A stretch of DNA of 64,000 bases from Marinilactibacillus sp042660675 (GCF_042660675.1 NZ_JBHSUL010000027.1:248001-312000), one strand, 5' to 3'; counted from the first letter of the stretch, positions 1 to 8,586 are shown. A program made the numbers and translations. The notes: a model not told the origin generated them from the sequence alone.

Positions 1-104
1 ATCTTTTCTATTTTATGTCATATCATTTGCTCAAGGATGTCAGAGAATAACACTTGTGATAAATCTTTGTTTGGTTTTTAAAATTCTATATGTTACAAAA
101 TCTT

Positions 105-983
105 TTAAATCTCTTCTTTAGTAGGCATGCCGTTTTGTGCTCCTAGCTTCTGTATAGAAACAGCGGCGGCTTTGTTTGCAAATCGTACGCACTCTTCTAA
201 TGACTGTCCTTCCATATATGCTACTGCAAAGGCTCCATTAAAGGTATCTCCGGCTCCAGTAGTATCCACAACATGCTCTACTTCTATGGCAGGCACTGTT
301 ACGATTTTGTCTCCATCGTGAAATGTTGCTCCTTTTTGTCCTAGCGTCACAATCAGTTTATTGGAATATTTCTCAAGCATCTCACTTATCGACTGTCCAG
401 GAAACATTTCTTGAAATTCTGATTCGTTCGGCGTCAGGAAAGTAATGAATTCCATCAACTTTTCTGTTATTTTTCTAGCCGGAGCTGGGTTGTATAATAC
501 TGGAATACGATTTTGATTGCTTTGATCTATCAATTTTTCAATCGTAGCTTGCGGTAATTCATTTTGGACTATGACCATGTCACTTCTTTTTAGCATGTCT
601 AGCTGTTGTTGATTTTGAAATAGACAATCAGGTGTATAGGCATCATTTGCTCCCGCAACGTAAATAATGCTATTGTCTCCGTTCACTACTGTTATAAAAG
701 CCGAACCCGATGGTAAGTGGTCCACTGTCTGTACATATTCAACTCCGACATTGTTTTCTTTTAAGTTATTGATCAAACTTTCTCCAAATACATCAGAACC
801 AACGGCTCCAAACATTTCAACTTCAGCACCTAGTCGAGCAGCTGCAACTGCCTGATTAGCACCTTTACCTCCAAAATAGGTTTGAAAGGTTTCCCCAAAT
901 ATCGTTTCACCTACTTTGGGTTCTCTTTTTGTTTCTACAACAAAGTCCGTTGATATACTTCCGACTACTAACAGTTTTGACAT
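105..983 (-). CDS. rbsK: Ribokinase, PfkB family
   Basis: Phosphorylates D-ribose to ribose-5-phosphate with ATP in the cytoplasm. The 292-residue length is typical of ribokinases. The N-terminal substrate motif GGKGANQ lies at about residues 38-44, and the C-terminal PfkB signature DTTGAGDTFNG starts at about 240, with D246 as the expected catalytic base. The ATG follows a GAAAGGA site that lies at the end of the upstream TraX-like gene, 16 bp away, so the two are probably co-transcribed. No ribose transporter or RbsD is visible. Another PfkB sugar kinase specificity is possible, but the GGKGANQ context favours ribokinase. Confidence 0.9.
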   Translation of the reverse strand: MSKLLVVGSISTDFVVETKREPKVGETIFGETFQTYFGGKGANQAVAAARLGAEVEMFGAVGSDVFGESLINNLKENNVGVEYVQTVDHLPSGSAFITVVNGDNSIIYVAGANDAYTPDCLFQNQQQLDMLKRSDMVIVQNELPQATIEKLIDQSNQNRIPVLYNPAPARKITEKLMEFITFLTPNESEFQEMFPGQSISEMLEKYSNKLIVTLGQKGATFHDGDKIVTVPAIEVEHVVDTTGAGDTFNGAFAVAYMEGQSLEECVRFANKAAAVSIQKLGAQNGMPTKEEI

Positions 984-999
984 GTCATTTCATTCCTTT

Positions 1000-1596
1000 C
1001 TAGTAAATCATCCACATAGACAAGAGGATAAGGAAAACTTGATGCAATGGATAATACCAATAGAAAAAATATTTAGGTAATCTAGGCAACTTAATGGCCT
1101 TTTCTGATAAAAATATTGGAATAGACAGTAAAGAATAGGTTTGTAAAGAAATGCCTACAATAAACTGGACAATCCCAGTAGCCACTATCCCTTGCAGTAC
1201 ATTACGTTCTTTTATCCAATAGATACTCCAACCAAACAAGAAACCATAAACACTGTATTCAGTTGGTATACTTAATAACAAGAACACTAAAAAATACCGC
1301 TGATACTTTATGGAAAGCGAGAAGACTGCCAATAAAAATACAACGTTGATAGTATTTGGCGTAATCGGCATAGAAATTATCCCCAAAAGCAATAATCTTA
1401 TAATGTACTGTTTATAATCTCTGGTTCGCAAGGTTCCTTCTACTGTGCTGTACAAAAAACAAGGAAAAGCGATTCGTCCGATTAATCTTAACCATAAATA
1501 CTGAGGGAAAAGAAAAGCGCCAGCGTGGTCTATCGTCATTGTGATAATTCCTATCCACTTGATCATATTCAGTTTGTAATCAAAATTTGTCTGCAT
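1000..1596 (-). CDS. TraX-like multi-spanning membrane protein
   Basis: About 198 residues, strongly hydrophobic with roughly seven membrane segments. It carries the TraX-family pattern: an early K/W segment followed by MTIDHAG, then FPCFLYSTVEG, and a C-terminal FYWYYPLHQ. TraX proteins were first linked to pilin N-acetylation, but chromosomal Firmicute members have no assigned job. An upstream in-frame start at 1671 exists. I prefer the ATG at 1596 because an AAAGGA site sits 8 nt before it and TraX homology begins there. It lies just before rbsK and after the terminator of the methyltransferase unit. Confidence 0.75.
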   Translation of the reverse strand: MQTNFDYKLNMIKWIGIITMTIDHAGAFLFPQYLWLRLIGRIAFPCFLYSTVEGTLRTRDYKQYIIRLLLLGIISMPITPNTINVVFLLAVFSLSIKYQRYFLVFLLLSIPTEYSVYGFLFGWSIYWIKERNVLQGIVATGIVQFIVGISLQTYSLLSIPIFLSEKAIKLPRLPKYFFYWYYPLHQVFLILLSMWMIY

Positions 1597-1674
1597 CTCA
1601 TCCGTCCTTTCAATGTAATTTGCTTTGACTGTATTATACCAGTTTCGAATTTTATAAGGTTTCCAATTCAAAAC

Positions 1675-1717
1675 AAAAAAGCCAAAGAAAATGACAATAG
1701 GTCATTTCCCTGGCTTT
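1675..1717 (-). terminator. Rho-independent terminator after the methyltransferase gene
   Basis: A dyad at 1680-1695 and 1701-1715 (AGCCAxxGAAAATGAC / GTCATTTxCCTGGCT) is followed on the minus strand by six T. It closes the Rrf2/reductase/methyltransferase transcript. Confidence 0.8.
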
Positions 1718-1733
1718 TCTCTCTTATATAAAT

Positions 1734-2333
1734 TTAAACTTTTTCCGCTGTAACAATATAAAGTTTAAACGAATCTCCCGACTTTTCATCAATCGTTTCA
1801 TAAAAATATTCTGACTGAATATTAACAAAGTTTTGTTTATCTAGTTTTCGCATCAATTCAGCTTTAGAAAGTGAGCTGTGATGATGACTTGAGTTATCGC
1901 TTCGCTCCATTTCAATAATCATCAATTGTCCGCCCAGATGAATCGCATCAGACAATTTAGATAGTATATCTTCTGGCTCAGCGATATGATGCAAGACAAG
2001 AGACATAAAAATGGTATCTACTGTTTCAGGAAGCACACGATCTGTTTCGATATCTAAATGTTTCGCTGTTAAATGACTAAGTGTAGCTTTTTTTAATTTC
2101 TTTTTCACTTCTTTGATCATTTCAGAAGATGAATCAATCATCAGGATCGACTCAAAAGTGTTTGACAACTCTAGACTTAGAAGCCCTGTACCACAACCAA
2201 AATCAATGGCCGTCCTAGACACTTTTTGATTCAATAAACGGCGAACGGTCGCTGCAGAATGTTTAGCCATCTGAATTCTATCTGGTGTATCGTATGTTGC
2301 TGCCATGCTGTTAAATGCTTCTATATGTCCCAT
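1734..2333 (-). CDS. Class I SAM-dependent methyltransferase
   Basis: A 199-residue soluble methyltransferase. Motif I, AIDFGCGTG, is at about residues 42-50 and binds SAM. An acidic residue after beta 2 (LMIDSSSEM) and a motif like SLVLHHI follow, as in Methyltransf_11/25 proteins. The substrate cannot be read from the sequence. It starts 12 bp after the upstream thioredoxin-reductase-like gene, in the same direction, so it belongs to the Rrf2-headed unit. Confidence 0.85.
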   Translation of the reverse strand: MGHIEAFNSMAATYDTPDRIQMAKHSAATVRRLLNQKVSRTAIDFGCGTGLLSLELSNTFESILMIDSSSEMIKEVKKKLKKATLSHLTAKHLDIETDRVLPETVDTIFMSLVLHHIAEPEDILSKLSDAIHLGGQLMIIEMERSDNSSHHHSSLSKAELMRKLDKQNFVNIQSEYFYETIDEKSGDSFKLYIVTAEKV

Positions 2334-2345
2334 TTCATGCTCCTT

Positions 2346-3248
2346 TTAACCGTTTTTGTAACTTTCGGCACTGAAATCAGCAATTATGCCTATTCCAGCC
2401 ATATGTCCTTGACTAGCAGATACAATTAACTGAGAAGGCCCTGTAATCTCTCCTGCCGCATAAATCCCTTTTTTATTGGTTCTTCCCATAGAATCTGTTA
2501 CCACAAAGCCTGACTCACTGATTTCAATACCCAACTGTTCTATGAAAGGAAAGTTTCGATCAATCATCGGCGTACAAAAACCACCTGTTCTTATAATTTC
2601 TTCTCCATCTTCAAATACTATACTCTGTAATGCTCCATTATCACCTTTCAACTCTCGAATATCTTTTTCGATCAGTCTAATCTGATTCAACTCTAAATCT
2701 TTTTTCTGCTGTTTATCAAAAATATCCATACCATTTGTCGCAACAATCAAATCATCTGACCAGTTATTCAGCATCATTGGTAGATGCGTCGCTTCTTTAT
2801 TATCTATAATTAATACTAATGAACGATCTTGCATTTCCCATCCATCACAAAATGGACAAGAGAATAAACTTTTGCCATAATAAGACTCAATACCTTTAAT
2901 AGCTGGCAGCGTTTCTTTGAAACCTATGGCTAAAACGACCGCTCTTGTTTGTATCGTTTTTCTATTTTCCATTTTGAGTTCGAATATATCCTTAGGTTTT
3001 GAATCAATAGATAAAACTCTGGTATTTTCTATTTTGATTGTTGGATATTTAGCTAAATCTCTGCGACCTTTTTCTCTGAATTGTCTAGGCGTTATACCAT
3101 CTCTTGTTAAAAAGGCATGCGATTCTTGCGTTACGCTATTTCTTGGCTGTTCTTCATCAATTAGTAAAATTTCTTTTTTGCCTCTTCCGGCAACTAAAGC
3201 TGCACTCATCCCAGCAGGACCTCCACCGATCACTACAACATCTAACAT
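2346..3248 (-). CDS. Thioredoxin-reductase-like NAD(P)/FAD oxidoreductase
   Basis: A 300-residue two-dinucleotide-domain flavoprotein. The FAD motif GGGPAGM is at residues 8-14. A redox pair C131-x-x-C134 in CPFCDGW matches the disulfide of bacterial thioredoxin reductases. A C-terminal YAAGEITGPSQ matches the second FAD-contact motif. The length fits TrxR-type enzymes, but it is not the housekeeping trxB (whose motif is usually CATCDG), so the partner is open. It lies between an Rrf2 regulator and a methyltransferase, suggesting a redox- or stress-responsive unit. An 18-bp palindrome lies just upstream. Confidence 0.82.
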   Translation of the reverse strand: MLDVVVIGGGPAGMSAALVAGRGKKEILLIDEEQPRNSVTQESHAFLTRDGITPRQFREKGRRDLAKYPTIKIENTRVLSIDSKPKDIFELKMENRKTIQTRAVVLAIGFKETLPAIKGIESYYGKSLFSCPFCDGWEMQDRSLVLIIDNKEATHLPMMLNNWSDDLIVATNGMDIFDKQQKKDLELNQIRLIEKDIRELKGDNGALQSIVFEDGEEIIRTGGFCTPMIDRNFPFIEQLGIEISESGFVVTDSMGRTNKKGIYAAGEITGPSQLIVSASQGHMAGIGIIADFSAESYKNG

Positions 3249-3270
3249 TCTGACACCCTCCCATAACCTC

Positions 3271-3288
3271 TATTAAAGATCTTTAATA
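3271..3288. promoter_or_regulatory. Perfect 18-bp palindrome, candidate Rrf2 operator
   Basis: TATTAAAGATCTTTAATA is a perfect inverted repeat between the Rrf2 gene and the flavoprotein gene. On the minus strand it falls between a TTGATT and a TAATAG that could act as -35 and -10. A related imperfect dyad (CTTTAAT...ATAATAAAG) lies at the Rrf2 promoter near 3766-3787. Operator function is inferred. Confidence 0.45.
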
Positions 3289-3318
3289 TCTATAATCAAA
3301 CTAAAAATTAGCGACTCA

Positions 3319-3732
3319 CTAATTTTTTCTTGGCATTTGCGAAAGAATTCCTGCAATGGTTTTACTTGCTAATTCTTCTTTCATTTTATCTTCCACTTCA
3401 GACATTGTACGCTCAATTAAACACGTTTGACTCCATTTTCCGTCATGTGACATTGTACAGTTCAGTAAAGATTCATAACCTTCTGTGGCCTGTATTACAT
3501 CTAAAAAGGAGCATTCTTCTGGTGCACGTACTAATCGGTAGCCACCTTTAACTCCAGGCGTCGATTCGATCAAACCCGCTTTTGATAATTTTGTTAAGAT
3601 CTTTGATAAATAGGTAGATGATAATTTCTGGCGCTGTGCCAAGCTATCCACCCCAACCGCTTCATCCGTATTTTCCATAGCTAAGTGAACCATGGAATGT
3701 AAAGCATAGTTAGTCGCTTTAGAAAACTTCAT
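3319..3732 (-). CDS. Rrf2-family transcriptional regulator
   Basis: A 137-residue winged-helix regulator. The N-terminus MKFSKATNYALHSM and the recognition region SSTYLSKILTKLSKAGLI at about 38-55 are typical of Rrf2. Wing motif VKGGYRLVR follows. Cysteines at 74, 92 and 104 could bind an Fe-S cluster or sense redox, but their spacing (C-x17-C-x11-C) is not that of IscR. An ATG nine bases upstream overlaps the ribosome site, so I chose the ATG at 3732, 8 nt from AAGGA. It heads a unit with a flavoprotein and a methyltransferase, which it probably controls together with itself. Confidence 0.87.
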   Translation of the reverse strand: MKFSKATNYALHSMVHLAMENTDEAVGVDSLAQRQKLSSTYLSKILTKLSKAGLIESTPGVKGGYRLVRAPEECSFLDVIQATEGYESLLNCTMSHDGKWSQTCLIERTMSEVEDKMKEELASKTIAGILSQMPRKN

Positions 3733-3776
3733 AAAAGCCATCCTTTTAATTGCAGATTCATTTTGTCTTTAATTAG

Positions 3777-3805
3777 ATAATAAAGCTACTTTGGTGTAAA
3801 GTCAA
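3777..3805 (-). promoter_or_regulatory. Promoter of the Rrf2 unit
   Basis: TTGACT and TATTAT are separated by 17 bp on the minus strand, upstream of the Rrf2 start. A near-palindrome around the -10 could be an autoregulatory site. Confidence 0.6.
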
Positions 3806-3810
3806 TAGAA

Positions 3811-3852
3811 AAACCCCTGAAAGAATTGTAAGTACAACTCTTTCAGGGGTTC
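3811..3852 (-). terminator. Rho-independent terminator of the pyruvate oxidase gene
   Basis: An AACCCCTGAAAGA stem with its complement about 12 bases away, followed by a T-tract on the minus strand. It lies 75 bp after the pox stop. Confidence 0.85.
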
Positions 3853-3926
3853 TCTGTATTTTAAGACTTTAAAAAGACTTCTATCTTAGTCTCTAAAATA
3901 GTAAATGATCTGTTATAATGCAGAAA

Positions 3927-5708
3927 TTACTTAGCTACTTTAGATTCAAGACCTTCAGCTTTTAGGAATTCACTAAATGGTACCAATTCTTCAGCTTCAT
4001 ATTTTTCTTTGTAAGCTGTAATTTCTTCAGCACTGTATAATGTTGAATCTAATTTTAGTGTTTCAACTGGAATTGGACGATCTTTAGTAATTTTAGCATC
4101 TACTACGACTGTTTTGCCTTCTTTATAAGCTTTAACAGCTTCAGCCATTACTTGGTCTATATCTTCAATACGGCTTACTGTGAAACCAACTGCACCTTGA
4201 GCTTCCCCAATTTTAGCGTAGTCTACATCAGTAAAATCAGTACCGAAAGTATTTGTGTTTGTATCTTCATATTTGTTCTTGATGAATGCATACTCAGTGT
4301 TCGTGAATACGATGTTGATAACAGGCATGTTGTAACGTACGTTAGTAACGATATCTTGATAGTTCATTGAGAACGCACCATCACCCATAATGTTAAAGAC
4401 TTGACGATCAGGATACACGTTTTTAGCACCAATACCACCAGGAAGTCCGATTCCCATAGTCGCAAACAATGGAGAAGTTCTCCACATATTCTTAGGTGTC
4501 ATGTGTAAGTGACGGATAGATGTTTGAGTAGAGTTACCAACGTCGATTGAATAAATCGCATCTTCATCAGCGTATTTGTTGATTGCATTGTATACTTGAT
4601 AAAGTTGTAACGCGCCACTTTCTTTTGTTTCTAACTTAGTCATGTAGTCACGCCAGTTTTGAATGTTTTTCAAGTTAGCATTCCACCAAGCTGATTCTGG
4701 AACAGCTGTTACTTTTTCAAGTAATGACTGAACTGCTTCGCCTGCATCACCAAGAATCGCAACATCTGCATTGTGACGTTTACCAAGCATAGTTGGGTTG
4801 TTATCAATTTGGATAAAAGTTTCAGTGTTTGAGAATGTACCTTCGATTTCAGCAAACGGGAAGTTTGATCCAACGAATAAAATTGTATCTGCTTCTTTAA
4901 CTGTTTCGTTAGCTGGCTTCCAACCTACACGGTATGTTGAACCAGTCAATGCTTCAAAATCATACTCAAAAGTTTCAAAGTTTTTACCAGTTGTAATGAC
5001 TGGCGCTTTAAGTTTACGAGATAATTCTTGAACAGCTGGACCATGTCCCATTGTTCCGACACCTGCGTAAATTGCAGGACGTTTAGCATTGTTTAATAAT
5101 TCAACTGCAGCGTCAACATCCGCTTCGTTGATTGCTGGAGATACATAATCACGGTAGCTGTGACCTGAAGAGTAAAATGCATCGTTATCGATTTCGTGGT
5201 AACCAAAATCACCAGGTAGTTCGATTACTGATACACCGCGTTTAGAGATAGCAGTACGGATTGCATCGTCAATCATTTTTGGTACTTGTTCAGCGTAAGC
5301 CGCACGGCGGTTGTATACTGCAATACTTGCGAACATTGGATTTTGGTTCAACTCTTGGAATGCATCCATGTTTAACTCTTTTTGAGGACGAGATCCTAAA
5401 ATAGCTAAAACAGGCGTGTTATCCATTGCTGCATCATAAAGACCATTGATTAAGTGAGAAGCACCAGGGCCACCTGATCCAACACAAACAGCGATGTTTC
5501 CACCGAATTTACGTTGCATTACGGCTGCCATTGCGCCAACTTCTTCATGTTTTACTTGAATAAATTTAATATCAGTATCTTCTTGCTCACCTAAAGATTC
5601 CATTAAAGGCGCTAGCGTTCCAGAAGGAATTCCGTAAATTGTGTCAATTCCCCATCCTTCTAAAACTTTAAGTGAAGCTGTACTAACTTTAGTCTTTCCA
5701 TTTGTCAT
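3927..5708 (-). CDS. pox: Pyruvate oxidase (thiamine diphosphate, FAD)
   Basis: Converts pyruvate, phosphate and O2 to acetyl phosphate, CO2 and H2O2. At 593 residues it matches the lactic acid bacterial enzyme (SpxB/Pox). The order is an N-terminal PYR domain with HEEVGAMAA (the ThDP-activating glutamate), a central FAD-binding domain, and a C-terminal PP domain with GDGAFSMNYQDIV at about residue 441, the ThDP/Mg motif. The ATG is preceded by AGGAGGA. It is a single-gene unit with its own promoter and terminator. Acetolactate synthase is the main alternative, but sequence and length favour pyruvate oxidase. It would make the cell a peroxide producer when oxygen is present. Confidence 0.92.
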   Translation of the reverse strand: MTNGKTKVSTASLKVLEGWGIDTIYGIPSGTLAPLMESLGEQEDTDIKFIQVKHEEVGAMAAVMQRKFGGNIAVCVGSGGPGASHLINGLYDAAMDNTPVLAILGSRPQKELNMDAFQELNQNPMFASIAVYNRRAAYAEQVPKMIDDAIRTAISKRGVSVIELPGDFGYHEIDNDAFYSSGHSYRDYVSPAINEADVDAAVELLNNAKRPAIYAGVGTMGHGPAVQELSRKLKAPVITTGKNFETFEYDFEALTGSTYRVGWKPANETVKEADTILFVGSNFPFAEIEGTFSNTETFIQIDNNPTMLGKRHNADVAILGDAGEAVQSLLEKVTAVPESAWWNANLKNIQNWRDYMTKLETKESGALQLYQVYNAINKYADEDAIYSIDVGNSTQTSIRHLHMTPKNMWRTSPLFATMGIGLPGGIGAKNVYPDRQVFNIMGDGAFSMNYQDIVTNVRYNMPVINIVFTNTEYAFIKNKYEDTNTNTFGTDFTDVDYAKIGEAQGAVGFTVSRIEDIDQVMAEAVKAYKEGKTVVVDAKITKDRPIPVETLKLDSTLYSAEEITAYKEKYEAEELVPFSEFLKAEGLESKVAK

Positions 5709-5752
5709 TCAAAAAATCCTCCTACAATATTAAAACTGATAAATGCTAGAAT

Positions 5753-5780
5753 ATATTATCATGATTTTATGAAAATTCAA
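5753..5780 (-). promoter_or_regulatory. Promoter of pox
   Basis: TTGAAT, a 16-bp spacer and TATAAT-like TAATAT on the minus strand, about 45 bp before the start codon. Confidence 0.5.
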
Positions 5781-5866
5781 AGTTCATTTTCATTAACTAG
5801 CATAAATCAACGATAAATATTAAAAAAAACGTCACTTATTGTACATATTTATTGCTGGAAAATAAC

Positions 5867-5901
5867 AGAAAACGTATTCACGATTACGGAAACCGCTCCC
5901 A
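5867..5901. promoter_or_regulatory. Two cre-like sites upstream of pox
   Basis: AGAAAACGTATTCA (5867-5880) and GGAAACCGCTCCCA (5888-5901) each match the CcpA box TGWAANCGNTNWCA with two mismatches. Their centres are exactly 21 bp apart, two helical turns. They lie about 90 bp upstream of the proposed -35. The rest of 5781-5978 shows nothing further. Confidence 0.35.
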
Positions 5902-5978
5902 TTAAAATAACGCCTTATGTAATTTTAAAATGAGGTTCATTGCGTTTGAATGTTTTTAGAATTATTTTCTTTAAAACA

Positions 5979-6024
5979 AAAAGCTAAAACGAAGGATAGG
6001 ATTCTACCATTCATTTTAGCTTTT
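5979..6024 (-). terminator. Rho-independent terminator after the GNAT relic
   Basis: AAAAGCTAAAA pairs with TTTTAGCTTTT, with further pairing inside. A T-rich tail follows on the minus strand. It ends the GFA/amidase/DUF2200 run. Confidence 0.75.
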
Positions 6025-6041
6025 ATATTTGCTAGAAAGTA

Positions 6042-6272
6042 CTATTTTTTCTCCATTGATACAAAGCTGACTTTATTTTCAGCTTCTCCGTTTTCAAAGA
6101 CTTGCTTTTTATCAAAGTCTACTCGCGCATACGCTTTGACTGTAATTTTCTAAGCCAATGTCTAAGAATCGTCTGTCATGCTATAAAATTTGTATTTTTC
6201 TGGATAAGTCCACTGCATGATTTTCTGTACTTCGAGCTCATTTATTGAATCAAATCGGTAATGATTTTGCAT
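6042..6272 (-). pseudogene. GNAT acetyltransferase relic
   Basis: A 77-codon frame beginning at an ATG with a good GGAG site 8 nt upstream. It has two in-frame TAG codons, at codons 37 and 41. The first 36 codons read like the start of a GNAT enzyme (ELEVQKIMQWTYPEKYKFYS). The codons after the stops read like a GNAT C-terminus (FDKKQVFENGEAENKVSFVS, ending MEKK). The middle, with the acetyl-CoA site, is missing, since GNAT proteins are normally about 150 residues. It follows the DUF2200 gene by 17 bp and ends before a terminator, so it is the decayed last gene of that run. Confidence 0.6.
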
Positions 6273-6289
6273 CGTTCTTTCTCCTCTAT

Positions 6290-6649
6290 TCACGACTTTT
6301 CTGATCGTAAAATAGCTTCCATCTTTTTACCTTTTGCTAATTCATCGATCAATTTGTCCATATATCTGATTTCTTGCATAAGCGGTTCTTCGATTTCTTC
6401 AATTCTAACGCCACAAATTACGCCTTTAATTAGCTCTCTATTCGGATTCAGTTGCGGCGCTTCTTTGAAAAAAGTTCGAAAGTCTTTTTCTTCTTCCACT
6501 ATTTTCTTTAATTGAATAGCATCGTATCCTGTTAACCAATAAATGATTTGATCTACTTCTTCTTTAGTCCGATTTTTTCGCTCTACCTTTTTTATATAAA
6601 GTGGATAAACTTTTCCAAAACTCATTGAATAAATTTTATGTTCAGCCAT
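6290..6649 (-). CDS. DUF2200 family protein
   Basis: A 119-residue soluble protein of unknown function. It matches the DUF2200 pattern: KIYSMSFGKVYPLYIKKVE near the start, RTKEEVDQIIYWLTGY, then LNPN and KGVICGVRIEEIEEPLMQ, and a final IRYMDKLIDELAKGKKMEAI. I chose the ATG at 6649 because an AGGAGG site precedes it and family homology starts there; a start 45 bases upstream would overlap the amidase end. It follows the amidase gene by 20 bp on the same strand. Confidence 0.85.
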   Translation of the reverse strand: MAEHKIYSMSFGKVYPLYIKKVERKNRTKEEVDQIIYWLTGYDAIQLKKIVEEEKDFRTFFKEAPQLNPNRELIKGVICGVRIEEIEEPLMQEIRYMDKLIDELAKGKKMEAILRSEKS

Positions 6650-6669
6650 GATGATTTCCTCCTTTTTTT

Positions 6670-8118
6670 CTAGAACTGAGGTGCTTTTCGGCAATTTGTC
6701 GCTTGTTCATAGCCATAAGCACACTCAAAAAGAGTGGGCTCAGCATAAGCACTTGCTGTGAAGGTTAGACCAACCGGTTCACCTTCAGTGGTATATCCAG
6801 CCGGAACTGTAATAGATGGATAGCCTGCTTTGGCCGGTATCATTGCACCTGCATTATTTGGTGTAACAATTGCGTCCAATTGATTTTTTTCGAGAGCGGC
6901 ATCTATCCCTTTTTCTCTGGACTGTTCTTGATCAAAAATCAAACTATTTAAATACGCTGATTCCGTTAGCTGTCCACTCGTTGCAGCAGCCTGATAGAAT
7001 AGGGCTTGTCCATATTTCAATGCTTTACTTCCTAGGTTCCGGTTACCATTGATCAGGTCGTTTAGTGTTCTTAAGCCAAAACTTGAATCGACTGTCTTCA
7101 AGTACGCTTCTAGTGCGGGTTTGAACTCATATAACATCACGTTGATATCCCAATCTACGCCTGCGGAAGGAACTTCAATATTTTCAACGATTTCAGCGCC
7201 TTGAGCTTTTAATTGTTCAATTGCTTCGTCCATTAATTGCTGTTTCTCTTTTTCTACGTAGTCAAAATAAGGTTTACGTGCAATTCCGATTCGTTTTCCT
7301 TTTAAGCCACCTTTTTTTAAATGATTTGTATAGTCTATTTTTGTTGATGGACCAATACCTGTCACTGGATCGTTTTCATCTTTTCCTTGTATGACCGAAA
7401 GCAAAATTGCTGCATCTTCAACTGTTCGTGTCATTGGTCCCGCAGTATCTTGCGTGTGAGATATTGGAATAATACCACTGCGACTGATTAAGCCAACGGT
7501 TGGCTTAACACCCACAAGAGAATTTTGACTTGCCGGGCTTAAAATGGAACCCGATGTTTCTGTCCCGATTCCGACGACCGCTAAGTTTGAGGTAATAGCG
7601 GCTCCCGTACCTGCACTTGATCCTCCGACCATGAAGTCCTTACCGTAAGGATTTAACGTTTGCCCACCGCGAGAACTGTACCCAGTTGGCATATCTTCCG
7701 CGATAAAATTAGCCCATTCTGTCAGATTGGCTTTTCCTAATAGGATGGCGCCAGCTTTTCTTAATTGCTTAACGATAAAAGCATCTTCTTTTGCAACATG
7801 ATTTTTTAACAATAAAGAACCGGCTGAGGTATGCATCTTATCATTGGTATCAATATTATCTTTGATAACTACAGGTAAGCCATGTAAAGCCCCTCTAACT
7901 TTTCCTTCTTTTCTTTCTGTATCCAGTTTGTCCGCTAAGTATAGGGCATCTGGGTTCACTTCAATGATACTATTCAGATTTGGTCCTGTAGAGTCTAGTT
8001 CTGATATTCGTTTCAGATAGGTCAAGACTAATTTTCTAGAAGTGAGTTCTCCTGATTCCAACGCTTCTTGTAAATTTTTAACCGTTTTTTCTTCAACCCA
8101 ACTTGTCTGTTCACTCAT
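6670..8118 (-). CDS. Amidase signature family hydrolase
   Basis: A 482-residue amidase hydrolysing an unknown amide. The Ser-cisSer-Lys triad is visible: K86 in VVIKDNIDT, the serine pair in GGSSAGTG at about 165-172, and nucleophile S191 in ETSGSILSPA. No signal peptide is seen, so it is cytoplasmic. It is not GatA: no gatC or gatB lies nearby and the C-terminal half differs. It starts 12 bp after the GFA-like gene and is followed by DUF2200, so the three are probably co-transcribed. Confidence 0.85.
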   Translation of the reverse strand: MSEQTSWVEEKTVKNLQEALESGELTSRKLVLTYLKRISELDSTGPNLNSIIEVNPDALYLADKLDTERKEGKVRGALHGLPVVIKDNIDTNDKMHTSAGSLLLKNHVAKEDAFIVKQLRKAGAILLGKANLTEWANFIAEDMPTGYSSRGGQTLNPYGKDFMVGGSSAGTGAAITSNLAVVGIGTETSGSILSPASQNSLVGVKPTVGLISRSGIIPISHTQDTAGPMTRTVEDAAILLSVIQGKDENDPVTGIGPSTKIDYTNHLKKGGLKGKRIGIARKPYFDYVEKEKQQLMDEAIEQLKAQGAEIVENIEVPSAGVDWDINVMLYEFKPALEAYLKTVDSSFGLRTLNDLINGNRNLGSKALKYGQALFYQAAATSGQLTESAYLNSLIFDQEQSREKGIDAALEKNQLDAIVTPNNAGAMIPAKAGYPSITVPAGYTTEGEPVGLTFTASAYAEPTLFECAYGYEQATNCRKAPQF

Positions 8119-8130
8119 TTTTATCTCCCA

Positions 8131-8529
8131 TTAAATATGTTTTTCTGTAGTATTCGCAAACTCATAGTAGTCTGGTTTATTTCCGTAAAAAATCTGTTCG
8201 CCGAAATGAGCTTCTTTTAACCAGTCATCGAATAGTTCGATATTTAAATGCATCTGTTTCTCCCTACGATAACGATAAAACAAAAATGTTCCGCATCGAT
8301 TACAAAAACCTCTCTCAGCCCATTCTGAAGAAGGATAAATACTGATTGTCTCTTCTTGGTTAACTATCAAGCTTTCTACTGCTACTTCTTCAGTAAAAAA
8401 TGCCGCAGAAGCATTCTGTTTTCTGCACATCTTGCAGTGACAAGCCGTTACATGATTTCCAAGCTCAGCAACTGTAATAACCGTTGCCCCGCATAGACAA
8501 GTTCCTTTAACTTGTTTCAATTGCACCAC
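8131..8529 (-). CDS. GFA/CENP-V domain zinc protein
   Basis: A 132-residue protein of the glutathione-dependent formaldehyde-activating enzyme family (Mss4-like fold). Zinc-binding cysteines are visible as CLC near residue 11, CHCKMC at about 30-35, and CNRC in GFCNRCGTFLFY. The family name comes from Gfa of Paracoccus; most members, including those in bacteria without glutathione, have no proven activity. It is the first gene of a minus-strand run with the amidase and DUF2200. Confidence 0.8.
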   Translation of the reverse strand: MVQLKQVKGTCLCGATVITVAELGNHVTACHCKMCRKQNASAAFFTEEVAVESLIVNQEETISIYPSSEWAERGFCNRCGTFLFYRYRREKQMHLNIELFDDWLKEAHFGEQIFYGNKPDYYEFANTTEKHI

Positions 8530-8586
8530 TCCCCTAATCGTTCTTTAATCTTATTTTAGCTAAAAGTGCTTGTTGATACAATAAGA

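Noticed and set aside
1597..1671. Longer N-terminus for the TraX-like protein
   Set aside because: The upstream start has no ribosome site, while the ATG at 1596 has AAAGGA at 8 nt and matches the family start.
5950..6153. Plus-strand 67-codon frame between pox and DUF2200
   Set aside because: It runs across the terminator and antisense to the GNAT relic, has no ribosome site and no recognisable domain.
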